Assembly (NCBI GenBank): GCA_900708905.1
Contig: CAADRB010000022.1
Span: 235,457-299,456, forward strand
From: Hymenolepis diminuta
Lineage: Eukaryota > Platyhelminthes > Cestoda > Cyclophyllidea > Hymenolepididae
DNA: 64,000 nt
Direction: 5' to 3'
Position 1 is the first letter of the stretch. Each line of letters opens with the position of its first letter. Under the pieces are notes generated by a model. The model did not search any database and was not told the DNA's origin. It was given only the letters and a program-made list of their open reading frames with translations. Of this stretch, positions 36,901 through 49,800 are shown piece by piece. Made by a program: the position numbers and the translations under genes.

Positions 36901-39900
36901 TTTGAAGTCGCTTATTGTTGTCTATCCAACGAAAACAGTTAAGATGCTCTGGAATCTCTTTAGTGCTTTCGTGAGGTGAGTTATTCTTGTTAAAATGGTC
37001 AGTTTAGAACAATGAGGGATTAAGTCCAGCTTTCGATGCTTGTCGTTTGTTCCGTTATCATAAACGAATTTGTTACTCTCTGTATTATAAGTCAAATGAT
37101 ACCTTTTCTAAATAACTGCAGGGATATTAAGCCACTACCCAAGCAGTGAGTTTTGTTTTCATGTGCATCTTAATTCGTTTTTATTCTCCATAGGTGAGGC
37201 TATTTAATTTATGTCATTTGTCATGCTACTGCATTTTATAAGTAGTATGGTATTGTGCTAGTATATTGCTATCATCATCTTAATCATCGATTTTATATTG
37301 CTGTCTTTGTTTGCAATCCTGCAGCTGAATATTAGATTCGTGTTTATAATATGTTCTAATATATTACTGGTAATAGTTTTATAAATATAATTAGATTTTC
37401 CTCATCGGATACTCCGATATCAAATTTTCCTCGGTATCGAGCTATTAATAGGTTATTTAATTTGTCAAAATGCTTAGAATTTAACGAGCACTGCTTTTTC
37501 TAATACCCTAAGTTTAATACCACTTACCAGCGCCAGTTTGTGTGACTGTTCTGCATATCGAAATAATTACCTTTTGTTAAATTGTCTGTTGTAGTTATAT
37601 TTTCTTTCACTTTAACCGAAACTCAAGTTGCATTCATTAATTTTTTTCTCAGTCTAATAAAAACGCCTTTCCGTCTCATGATATAATGTAATTCCGATAA
37701 CATTTCACTTAGTATCTCTGTGATTCCCCTCTGATATAGGACTCAAGATATTATTATTCTTGTATATGCCAGAACAAAAACATTACAAGCTTAATCATCG
37801 GAAAACATCCGTATAAGAAAACCAACAATCCATTCTAATGAGGTGTCAATGAGGGTCAAGAAAAACAGATTACGAGGTCAAAGCACCACGAGTCTTACCT
37901 TATTTGACTTCTGGAAACATTCAGTTTCCAATAGTTGCAAGGAAGAGGTTCACTTCTTGATCTTCTGCTCTCAGTCTTCATCTTTTAACTCCCAGACTCA
38001 TTAATTATACCATGTCCGAGTCATTCAGAACTTGTTGACCGGTTGATTTTATTTCGTACTTGACCGTGCCACCTCGAATTATTCGTATCTTGTTACAGTC
38101 AGGGGCGGGTAGATGAGAATAAAAGTGTTTTTTAAGCACAGCAAAGTTTGCTTCAGTACACCCAGGATCAGCTCTTATAAAATGTGAACGTTATAAGTGC
38201 TTTGACAACTATTGCTTCATTCCAGGCCGAAGAGAGTGGCATTCGCTAGTGGTAGTTAACTGTAATTTTCTGTTCTAGCATCTTTCATAGACTGGTTAGA
38301 TAACAGATAATTGACATTATGAAGTGTGGGTAGGAAATGGGTGCTAAATTGTAGTGCAACATAAACATACCAATAAACGAACTGGATAAAACGTATGACA
38401 GTCCTATCAGGAGCAAACCGACCATCTCCTTTGGGCGGTGTGAAAAGTTAGCAAACAAAGCGGAATGAGTCGTTCGGGTAAAATTGTCAGAAATCGAGGG
38501 GTGTTTAATAGCAAAATTTTGGCTTGTAGTGATATTGCCCTCGGTGAAAGCAATAAGAAAATTAATCTGTGGACAGGTGATCCGGTTCAGCGTTATGTGA
38601 ATCTACCCGCAAATTGAACTAATAAATAATACGTAGAGCTATCTGGAGGTATGTACATCAAAATGCAGACACCCTCGTATCTTAGCATCTCGATTTATTT
38701 GGCTTAGCAATGACTTTGTGTGAGTTTTCTTTCTTTTTTTGTAGCGAATCCACTTCTTCCATCCATTCATGAGGAATCGGTTGAATACCATGTAAATACT
38801 ACCATGGTATATTTCTCTTCATCCAAGGAGATCGCCCAAATCATTTCTACTTTAGCATTAGTTAGAGTCCATTATATAATAGACGGAGTGTTATTAATAG
38901 ACCTCTAATTGAGGTGTTGTACAGATAGAAATTTGATGCTGAATTAAGATTAAATATAGGGTCAACACTCGACTGCATACATGCATATAAATGAATAAGT
39001 AAACTCCTTTTGGCGAGTGATAGCTTAGTAAGCAAAGTTAAATTGCCTGTTCGGAGATTGGGGAGGGGAAGGAAGGTCAAGAGTAAACATATGGCTTTTA
39101 TTTGCATTGCCCTCAGGAAAAGCAATAACCTGAGAGCAGGTGATCTGGTTCAACGTTGTGCGAATCTGTCCTCAAAGTGGGGTAGTAAATGATAGGAAAG
39201 TTTGGTGTTATGTGTATGTCTTCTTACGAAGACCGAATGCTTCAGAGAAAATTCGAATCCTTATAATTCAGAATCAACTACTTTTGATCAACATTTTTCC
39301 CTCCAGTCATAATATTTCATTAACATCAACTTCCTTTTACATCAGTTGTCCGGTGCTCATTTCATATGGTATTACGTTCTCTTCGTGTTGACCTTTTATA
39401 ACTTATTAATCCAAGAAATTTTCTATTCAGAAGCATCTATCCTTTAAGCATCTGGTGTTTTCTCCATTTGTACGTAACCTAAAATAAGAGATTTTTTTAT
39501 TCGGCATTCTATTCCTGTTTCTTTATTAGGTAAATTAAAGTTACTCTTACTCTGAGTTCCTTTTATTTTCAAACATTTTCATGACAGGGCTATAATTCCT
39601 CCATCCTTGGATTTGATTTATGCCAATATAGAATGACGCATTAACAGATTAGATCAGGCCCTAAACCCTAAGTTAATCAGGGAGATCGAATTAGATATCA
39701 CGTTTGTTAGAGATAAGCACTTATTACATTTATATGCCAGCGTTTGTTCTACTAAATTACTCTATTTAAAATTAATGATACTGAAAGCGACATAGAACTG
39801 GAGTAAATCGTATATTTGTAAATTGAAATGGAATGTAAACTCCAAAGGTAGTATCTGCTTTATAACAGTAAATAAAAAAGGCTGCCAAGGAAGTCAGATA

Positions 39901-42900
39901 AGATTATAGAAGTAATATTTAGATGGATAAAAAGAGATGGGTTTGAAAATTGATAACATGGCATAATGGAATTATCGATGCATGAAATGGTAACTTTTGT
40001 ATTATTAATGAATTACAGACGTATCCTTTTTGGATTGCAAAATATTATTAAACTCGATAGATATGGCAGTTCCTAATCAAGTATACTTACTAGAAAAGGA
40101 CACGCATATTTTTTCAATGCCTGTCGTTTAGATTTTGTTATAAGCTGAGGTACGTGTCATTACTTTCTTAAGCTGTATTTACCCAGACACTAGAGAAAGT
40201 AAGAGAAGACAGAAATATTTTTGCTCCAAGACCAAACATTCACAAAATATAGTAACTAATTTTCTACTACATTTGGTTATGATTGTTCGAAGAGAATTAA
40301 ACCAATCAATGGTAGTGATGGACGTTCACGTCCGATGTTGCAGAGTCTGATTGATTAGACAAAGTACCAGTCGATGAATGGCGACCGACTTCTCTGTACT
40401 GTAACTTGTGTTGATGACGCGGAAGTTTTACGCCGATGGCGTGATAATAACAGATCAGTGACTCGCAACTGATTTTGCACTTCTTGCAAATGGCAAAGCA
40501 TTGTTTCGCCTCCCCATCAGATTTCTTTGCTTGGAGCAATTCTTTTTTTGACTTCGGGTGCTTGTCGAGGTGGCGAAATCAATATTTGTGCAATCGTGTT
40601 TTATTTAAAATCTAACTGTGTAGGATACTAGATACTCATGGATTCAAAGAAGGAATGAATTTTTATAATTACATATTTTATGCACATGTTATTCATTTCT
40701 TGTAAAATTTGTCGAAAAATTTTCACAGCAAAATAAATTGTATCATTGTGCAGGACCAAAAGAAAACATCCTTAGAAGTTAAGTTTGGGAATGAGTTTGT
40801 ATTTTATACTAGCAGTTGATTTATGCTGATGAATTAACTATTCTCTGTTTGATGGCGGTCAAAAATACGAATAAAGAAGAATTCTTTTATGCAATTGCAT
40901 TTATTATTACTATTATTTGACCATTCACCTATGGATGGATTAGGCATAAATTCAGTACTCAAGTTTTGTTTTTTATTTTTTAGTGCAAAGATGAAGAGAA
41001 AGCTGCACTACGTAAAGAATCTGCGTGAATTGGAGAACTACTTATCCGTCTCTCAGTTGAATTTACCTCTCCGGATTCGAGAGTACGTCCCATTCACATT
41101 GTTTATTTTGTTTCAACCTCATTTCCTGGCTTCATATTTCACTTGAAATTTGAGTCTATTTGCATTTCGATTTCTCTATTACGTGTAAATTATTAAATGG
41201 CTGCTTATTCTCATTTTTAGTTATGATAGCAAAATTGGAATTCTTGGGATTCCACTTTCGATTGACCCAATGGCTGCCTCTGTCCTCGGAGATCATGATT
41301 TGGATTTTCCTCCTTATCATGATAAGCAACAATTTGGAGTTACTCTCGAGTTGTGAGTTCTTCAATAAGACTTATTTCCCTAATTTGTACTTATGATAAC
41401 ATTAACAAAATATGTTTATTGCGCTTTACTTTTTCCAGTTTTAAAGATTGATAGGGCTAGCTTTACATTTTATTCAAATTAAAGTTACTGCGTTCTCCAT
41501 TCCTCATGATGAGCGTTGTATAGATTTTTCATCTCATTGTATTTCTTTGAAATATCTTCGGGATAAGATGTGCTTCTTTCCTTCTGTGTCATATCTAATG
41601 ACCACTTTTGTTCTAACGGGTCGTCTGGACTCGCATATGGAAGAAGAAATGCCAGATTACTTATGGGTGTGACCTGAAGTAGAAAGTTCAGTAATCTTTC
41701 AGTCATAAAAGGAGGTTTTCATGCATATTGGAAATGTGGACACAAGGTTGGTAACGCGCGGACCGACCACTCAGAGGTATCTATAATCAGGTTGATGATG
41801 GTACCCAGTCAACTTATAAGAAGAACTGCATACCTGCAAACTAACCTTTGAGCTCAATTAAATCAAAAATAGCCGATGTTATCTTTTTTGTGTTGACTAG
41901 AATTGGTATTGTAATTACCCTAATGATTGGGCTGAGTTCCTTTCTGTTTCATCTCATTACAGCATTCGGGAGAATGACGGCGGTCGAACAATTCCAATAG
42001 TTGTAGAGGATACAATAACCTATCTTCGACGTCATGGTATATTCGCTCACTGGTGAAAAACATCAGTATGTAATCGGACTGGGCGTAATGTTGTCTTTTT
42101 GTGTGATTTTAGGACTGGATACCGTCGCAATTTTCATCAAACCTATCCATCTCATGGCTCTTCGGGATGCACAAAGTCTCTACAATCGCGGTGAGTAACT
42201 TTCGCTTCCTTAAATGCAAATTTTTCTTCAACTTATTTCTAATTGCTTCATGCTAATTCGATTTATTACTACTTATGAATTTCAAATCCTTTCTTATTTC
42301 AGTTTTTGTCCCATTTTTTTCAGGAGAATACGTCGATCTCTATGAGATGAACAATCCCCATCTGGCTGCTCATTTGTTAAAATCCTTCCTGGCTGAGCTG
42401 CGTGAACCTCTTCTGACCTTTGACCTCTATGAGAGCATTCTCCGGGCCTGTAGTAAGTCATTTAAGCTTTTCGTTATCTCTTAGCTTTATCGATCCATCT
42501 AATCTCATTTTATATAAACAGAACCAGGTCAATATTGCCATTCTCACTACTGCCACTACGCGGATTTCTGAATGATATTTGCATGGCTTCTTCTTAATAT
42601 TGTCGTTGTTGCATGATTATTGATGGATCTAGTGTGCACTGATTTTTAAAAAATATGCTGGATGTTTCCATTGATTTTGACTTATTTTTTTGATGTACTA
42701 GGCCAATCATCAAGGAGCAGAGTGGTTTCCATTCGGCGACTGCTGACAGTCCACCTGCCAAAAGAGAACTACGATATTCTGCATTATATCTTCAAGTTTC
42801 TCACTGAGGTATGTTTTAATTAGCTTACACATCGTATTTAAAATAGGCTTAAAGTAAATTGACTCTTAACAAACTATAATCGATCCCAATTTATTCAAGT

Positions 42901-45072
42901 GTCGCATTGATTGATTGTATTTTCATATTTGTTAGATTTCTATTCTTTTGCTAAATATTGAATGTTTTGACTATGTATTGCTGAACGCGATAGAAAGAGG
43001 GTAATGAAATTGTGTTCATTGTTAATCCTTTAGTTTTTGAGTTGAGAGGTCTGCCACACCTTTTAGTTGGTCAAAATTTTTTGAGCCCAAATAACCACAG
43101 GCCAGCAGTTTTGTAAGTAGCAAGATTTAATATTTCAAATGTGACCAAATTAGTATCGAAAGCAAATTTTGCTGCATCCTTCCTGGAAAAAGCTTGTTTA
43201 GTATCATCAAAAAAACATAAAGACACTTCTTTATCTCGCCTATTCTTTCTCGTGAATGGAAGGCTATGTTGCGTTTGTGCATGATACTGTATGGATATTA
43301 AATCCTTCAAGTAAATACTTCACACGTTCTGACCAAAGAGGGAGAGTGAAGATAAGAGAATATTTAATATCCACTGCAACCTCGCGCAAACTTTTGGGAA
43401 ATCAGTGTGCGTATATTTATTTACCTCTTTTTTCAAATTATTTCCAGTATTTACTGCCATAAATCCTCGGTAGTTTTCATTAAATTCCACATTTACTTGG
43501 GACGTGAAATAGTATGACAGTAAAATTTGCCTAAGTAAACTAAAATGCCCACCAAATTTTGAGCAAATTTTCATTGCTGTTATTTTCAAGGCATTTGTGG
43601 GATCCTAAAAGTGAAAGTTTTGCTTTTTTGATAAGTAGAACTTATTTCACATTCGTTCATTTGCATTTTTTGGGTTTTACTATGGAGCTATTTCACCAAT
43701 GATATAGTATCACTCATATAATGAGGTAATCACGGCTACAGCAGTTCAAACCTAAAGAAGAAAGGAAGAATATCAGTAACTTTAATTGAGTTTGATACGA
43801 AGGATTAATTGACTGCCTGATTAGCCGGCAATTTAATAGTGAAGAGACGTCACTCTGTATTACGAGCAGGAACAATAATCGAAGAGGGCGATTTTTATGG
43901 ACTCTGCTTAGAGTATCGAAAATGATTGAATCTATTCTGAAAACTAGATTTTAAGGGGTTTGAACAATTACTCTCTAGTAGTATCACCAGAAGGATAGAG
44001 TATGAGTGATAGTGAATACACACATGGAATCATTTAATTGGAGTGGCTTCTTAACCACATCTTGGCTTGGGGTTAATAGGGGCACCGTTTTACCTTGATT
44101 TATTCCCTGATTGTGTTGGCTCAATGCTACACTGATTCGCCCAATTTGAGACTCAGAGAACTTAATTCACTGGTTAGACCAAAGTTATACTGTTCTTAGA
44201 TATTCTTCTTCGCAAATACTTTTTGTGTATGCTAAGAGTATTAATTCCATTTCATTATACAATTCTGATTTAATCATAAATTTGACCCCTCGTATATCTT
44301 ATCTAAAGTTCCTTTCTTATACGAAAGATAGACCCTCTCATATTTTTATTACTATTGAAACGTTTTTGTAAATTCGATCATTTGTATTTACTCAGTAGTT
44401 TCTGATTATTTTGAAGAAAACTTATTAGTATATTCACTACTTTAATGCTCTTTAATATTAAGGTGTAGGTTTTTTGCGTTCCTTCAGGCCTTCCGTTATT
44501 CCTAATAAAAACGAGGAGAAGAGGAAACTTGATGGTCATCAAACTAGAGTTAATGAGTTGCCCAAATTGCCGCCCTTTCTATTTCTTAGGACTTTATCGC
44601 AAGTAAGACAGGAAAAAGAGGAAGGATATGTTGTGATAACCTATTTTTAGAGGAGAACAAAGGATAGCGTACAAAACAGTGAATTACATCTAAGAGATTT
44701 GAGAGTTGATAAATTAAATGGATATGTTTGAAAACCGGATAAGCAACAACATCGATAAGTAACCTAAGGAAATAGTTAACTATGTAGTTAACTACATACT
44801 GTTAATTGCTGATACTTAAATATTTCTTAATATTATTTTAGGTGTTGGAGCATTCCTCAAAGAATTCGGTTACAGCTGCAAGTCTCTCGGTGACTCTAGC
44901 CCCAACCTTAATCCGATCTCGTCAGAACTCAGTCATGCCTTCTCAGTCGGTGCAGAGCTTGATCATCTCCTTCACCCAACTCTGTATCACACATTTTGAA
45001 AGCATCTTTATCCGGTCTGCAATAGCTCCCACCTTATCTACTCTTCCTTTTCATACCCTCAGTTCCCCATGA
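33903..45072 (+). CDS. ARHGAP1/p50RhoGAP-like protein with degenerate GAP domain
   Basis: Exons: 33903-34063, 36688-36819, 36889-36975, 40984-41082, 41221-41352, 41963-42036, 42113-42190, 42324-42452, 42702-42808, 44842-45072 (stop). All junctions are in phase, 410 codons including the stop. Residues 10-150 are a Sec14/CRAL-TRIO-like lipid-binding domain (RRVIAFFACRLP, LVYFHWGLTSRNKPNFSWL, KKNLKSLIVVYPTKTVKMLW). Residues 185-385 are a RhoGAP domain (FGVTLE, IPIVVEDTITYLRRHGL, HLLKSFLAELREPLLTFDLY, LPKENYDILHYI). Family members stimulate GTP hydrolysis by Rho/Cdc42/Rac on cytoplasmic membranes. Here the arginine-finger motif GIFRRS reads AIFIKP (residues 234-239), and the NLAVVFGPNL block reads SLSVTLAPTL, so catalysis is probably lost. 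The first exon starts in phase 0 without a Met; an upstream exon or a spliced-leader AUG must supply the start. Introns range from 69 bp to 4 kb. Confidence 0.9.
38426..38640 (+). repeat. Diverged direct repeat, copy 1
   Basis: Within the 4-kb RhoGAP intron. It shares with 39004-39215 an ordered set of matches: CTCCTTT-GGCG start, TTAGYAARCAAAG, TTGCCCTC with GAAAAGCAATAA-like text, GTGATCYGGTTCARCGTT and GAATCT. About 578 bp separate the copies. The origin is unknown. Confidence 0.5.
39004..39215 (+). repeat. Diverged direct repeat, copy 2
   Basis: Partner of 38426-38640, same orientation and same order of matching blocks. The spacing between blocks differs by only a few bases. Confidence 0.5.
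40306..40578 (-). pseudogene. BED-type zinc-finger-like fragment antisense in RhoGAP intron
   Basis: A minus-strand open frame of about 90 codons lies inside the 4-kb intron. It starts FRHLDKHPKS, like the end of a BED finger (RHL...KHP). It then continues with CFAICKKCKISC, and RHQH about 20 residues later, resembling a second C2...H/H finger. BED fingers occur in hAT transposases and in domesticated ZBED proteins. There is no ATG in a good context, no splice site was found, and an in-frame stop sits immediately upstream, so it is best read as a remnant. The Cys/His spacing is not fully canonical. Confidence 0.4.
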
Positions 45073-46416
45073 TTTTACTCTTATTTAACAATCGTCTTTT
45101 ACTGATATCTCAATATTTCCTTTCGCCTTGGTCTTTTCGTAATACTTATTTTGACTTTTATCATTTGGTCCATTTTGTGGTTTGGAGATTTACTTTTTAT
45201 AGGAATATACTTATGTATCTGACTCTCATTGCAATATAGTCTTATCGGTGCTCAAATAATACATAAATACACTTACCAGATGTGGAGATTTGAACTCAAG
45301 ACTACAAATTTTCAAAATTGGTTGATTAACTATCTCTCTTGTGAATTTGAAGTACCACAATATTTTGATTTATGAATAAGATATTAATTAATCTACTTAT
45401 CCATTGCTCATACAGTTCAGCTCTTCATCTACCTTAGGCCTTGGGTGACAGTTAAGCATAGGTAAGGGAATGCAAATAGCTCGTGGTTTCGGTATAGAAA
45501 TTGACTAAGGCCATGTGATGATTCAACAGGGTAAAACAATCTGACTATTTGTGGACTAAACGCTAACATTATTTCTGTCTAATTTATGCAAGATTTGAAG
45601 GATTATTTTGTCCTGAAGTTGGGAAAGTATAATGAATAGAAAATTCAGACAACTTAATGTCTTTTGAGGATGACCATGCCAGCGTATGTATTAATCCTAA
45701 GCTAAATGTATTTTATTCGCGTAGTTATAATAGAAGTGAGAAACTGATGAATGATTATACAAACCTTTGCTCCCTAATATCTTTTTCTCTTAACCCATGT
45801 TCCTATACTTTGCATTCCGAAACTATCAATCACCTATCATTGATTAATTTAAATTGACCATTATTAATAAATTTTATCATTTAAAAAAAGACAGCTGAAT
45901 GTAAAGCATAGCATATTTTTGCTTCATTTGCAAAATTGTTTCGAGGAACAAAAGCAAATTTTGTAAATTTATTCTATCGCAAATTGAATATTTCCTAATC
46001 CATATACATCTGAATAGTGGAAAGTTTTCACTTTATGAAAATATTGATATATATTCAAATGTCAAAATGAAGTATCACCATAACGAAGTAAAAAGTATTA
46101 CTGGAATAGGAGATAGTTGCTGGAGATATTTTTAATATGTTTCATAAGAAAGCAAATTGAGGTTCATACAATTATATATCCAACTGAATAAGAGGAAAGA
46201 ATGAACGGATCATTTAAATCATTGAATTAATTAAGAAAGCAAAACTATTATTACAGCCTTATAATATTTAACCTGAGTAGGCATAATTGGAAAACGCATT
46301 CGCGAAATCGAGCCAATAGATGGACCGACTTAACAACTTCATGAATAATACAAACTATTTTATTCTAAAGTAGTAAACCAGAAGAAATTTTCATACGGGG
46401 GTTTTTAAATCACGCT
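45073..46416. other. Intergenic stretch between RhoGAP and Jun genes
   Basis: Contains the RhoGAP 3' UTR; the first clear AATAAA on the plus strand is near 45866. No further gene is seen. Confidence 0.4.
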
Positions 46417-46450
46417 CGAACGCGGCGTTCGGCCCATAATTGTATATAAA
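46417..46450 (+). promoter_or_regulatory. Candidate Jun core promoter: palindrome plus TATA box
   Basis: CGAACGC-G-GCGTTCG (46417-46431) is a perfect 7-bp inverted repeat in otherwise AT-rich DNA. It is followed after 11 bp by TATATAAA (46443-46450), 365 bp upstream of the Jun ATG. The arrangement fits a TATA promoter with an adjacent symmetric factor site. The factor is unknown; it is not an AP-1 or CRE consensus. Confidence 0.45.
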
Positions 46451-46814
46451 ACTTGCTGTAATCCAGAAATAAGAAAAAAACATTCTAACGCATTTTGAAG
46501 ACAAAGATTAATACATACGGTAAAATATTAAATTACATGTTTTTAGTATATCGTCGGATGACAAATTAAATTAGGGTTAGATTTCTTTTAATTTGTCACT
46601 TTGTGCCCTTACCTTCACCTTCACAAAGACGCTCATTTGTACCATTTGATTTTACAAGGTTGTGGTTCTCGGGCCGTCTCTTTGTGTCATTAGTTCGAAC
46701 CAATCTTACAAAACCCTTCGGTATTGTGTTTAACTATTGTAAGGTTATTCGAGAAACGACTTCTGATTCACATCTGGAGTACCGTAAATATTTGAATCAA
46801 TATCACATTATATA

Positions 46815-49800
46815 ATGTCACAATTCTGTATGGACATGCAAGATCAGTCACCCAACCGGCCCGGTAGTCTTACGCTACGATTCGATAGCACTCCTAATAA
46901 CTATGCCGATCTCAAATCACATCAACATTCTCGGAATTACCCTGTTTTAAAACGCAGTGGTTCTTCAGAGCGTGACAAAGTTATCGCTCAGCTTCAGGCC
47001 GACTGCAGTAATAATCCCATGACTCCTACTACTTTTTTGAACCCGAAGGATGTTCCCGCTGACTCAGAACAATTCGCAGAGTGAGTTACGTGTTTTAATC
47101 TTTGTTTTTTTCGGATTACCATACGCTAGTTTCATTGGTCATTATTTGCCAGAATATTGTAGGCGACTGGTTGCTTTTTGTATGGAGATAGTGATTTTGA
47201 TGTTTGAAGATGAGTGCATGAGTTGTTTAGATAAGCACTCACTTGAACTCAATTTTGCGCAGGCAACTCACCAAGTCATTTGACAAGATAAAGAGTGAAC
47301 GGGAAGGCCCGCTAACTGAGGAACAATTACAGCATCATTCATCATCTAACACATCTCCCCGAGCTACCTTTGCTACGGCAAATGAACGCTCTACGAATCC
47401 ATCTACACCTATACGAGTCAAATTATGGTATGTAAGAGTTTTGTTTGCTCATTCCCTAGTTTCCATTCTTCATTAGCCATAAGCTTATCTTAGGAATTCA
47501 TTTTTGTTGAGAATGCTAACTTATTGTCTCTTTTCAAGCAATCCTGATGATAATAACGGTGAACCTGTTTCACGAAGCTCAATGCTGATCTCAGAGACCT
47601 ATTCCATGTTAGGTCATGGGATACGATCCAACGAAGCCCCTGTCATCTCCACAAACATATCTCCTCCATCTACAACCGGAGATTCTACTTCTCCAGTATC
47701 TCCTGCTCTAGAGAACCCCAGTAGTCGATTCCCTGCTGTGTCAAATGCAGCTCCTCCGCGTTATGCTTTACCTCCTTTGAGAACCGGTGGTAGCAATAAC
47801 GGTGGTGATCATTACTCGTCTCTCTCGAATATGATGATTGCTGGCACTACTGATGATCCATCTAACAATCCCACTCTTGCTGATCTCACTGGAAATCAAT
47901 TGATCAATCCAACTACTGATGGATTTGTCTTCCAACATTCAACTGACCAAGTAAGTAATCACGTGTTTTCTATGGGATTTTAAGGTCACGCATCAGTTTA
48001 TTTACCTGAGTGACTGATACGCGCACTACTACCATTACTGCTACTGAGTTATAACGCGATGGACAAATCTCTCTGTCCACGGTCATAGTGAGCGCTGAAT
48101 AGATATGGCGTTTTCTATTCGTGTATAAAGGAGAGATGAGAGGTTGAATAGAAAATGGTATGAATCATCATGTGCGGACATATCGTCTCTGAGTCATACA
48201 CTGACAGGAGTGTTTGCCACTGCCGTCGCGTCTTCCTGTGAATCATCCCAGGGGGTAGGTGGAATTGGCCACTTCACGTGCGGCCGTATCGTTGTGTATA
48301 CGCGCGTGCTTCAAGTTACTAATTTTAGGACTACGTAGACAAAGAAACTCTCCGCTCTCCTGAGTGGTCCTGCAATCTGCTTCTTGATTAGATTTTTAGT
48401 TTTATCGTTAAGATTTTCAAATGTATAGCAAGTTTACATTTCCATTTAAAGTCTATTTCCTTTCTGGTTTATTGAGCCCAAGAGCAGTACTTAAAATGAG
48501 GTTGGATTTCCTCTTCCATCCATTTGTGGATCGGAGGTGTATGACTTAGTCAGATGTTAAGGAGATGATGTTACTGAAATGCCTAGGTTACATTCTTGAT
48601 AAATTTGGTTTCCTTTCAGGGATGGGAATATTCATTACCTTTGCAGTATTTTTGGATCACAGAAGCTTGGTTGAAGTTTATTTTAAAACGCTTTGGAGTG
48701 TCATGGTTTTTAATCTCACATAGTACGTGAATTTAATTCCCAATATGCTAATCAAAAGTGAGCCTTTGTTGATTTCAGCTCCATTTTTTGAGAACATATC
48801 TAAGCTCATTTTACTTAAAGTCAACAGTTTTCTATCCTTTGCCATGTATCGCTTGAATCATCCTAATTTTTTACGATTTATTGTTTTTCCTCAAAATATT
48901 TCGCGCGGGATCATCTACTGATCACCTTTCTGAATGTTGAAAATCATAATGCAAAATCTCTTAATGTTCTTGTCTTCCCTCCTTAAAATGAACATCTTCA
49001 TTCAATCAAAAGGTCTTGCATTCACAAACCACCGCACGAGAACGTGTTGGTAAAATTTATAATAAAATGAAGAGAAGTGAAAAGGATGTTGACACGCAAT
49101 TAGATACAGCAGTAAATAGTAAATATTAATTACGGTCGATATCGTGTCCCTAAAGCCAGTAAATGGATTTTTTTAAATAAATAGTACTGGTGATGTGGAA
49201 TAGAATTTCAGATGAGTATTTAGTATTGAAAATTGGCAGTGCTCTTTACATTGCCGAGCATTATGGTTAACGAATATTGTTGTGACTACTACAAAAATAT
49301 ATTTAAATTTCTGTTGGGGTGTTTCAACCCGAGATTTATCACTTGATGTTTTGTCTTAGAACACTTTGATGGGTGGTCGAATGAATGAATTGTTGGATCA
49401 GCGTCATCTAACCAGTCTTGTCTCGTCCAACTACGAGGGTCATAACTTCGCTCACCAACAACGACATCCCAATGATTACCTTTCTGGAATGCCTAATTAT
49501 CCTGTCCAAGATCAGCAACAGCAACCACAGGAGGGGTTAATGATGGGCACTAAACGTCCTCTTCAAAATCCTCCAATGCCCTCTTCGGGTGCAAAACGCG
49601 GTCGCAGAAGGCATGAACCCACCATAGCTGCTGCTCAAGCTCTTATCAACGCCTCTTCAAGTGGTGGAATGGGTAATCGTGGTAGCCAACTATCCTATCT
49701 TCCTCCTGATTTGTCCGCCATATCTGCTAGCAGTCTTAAAATGGAACAACAGACACAACAGCTTCAAACTCCAGTGAGCAGCAATGCTGGTGGGCCTTCC

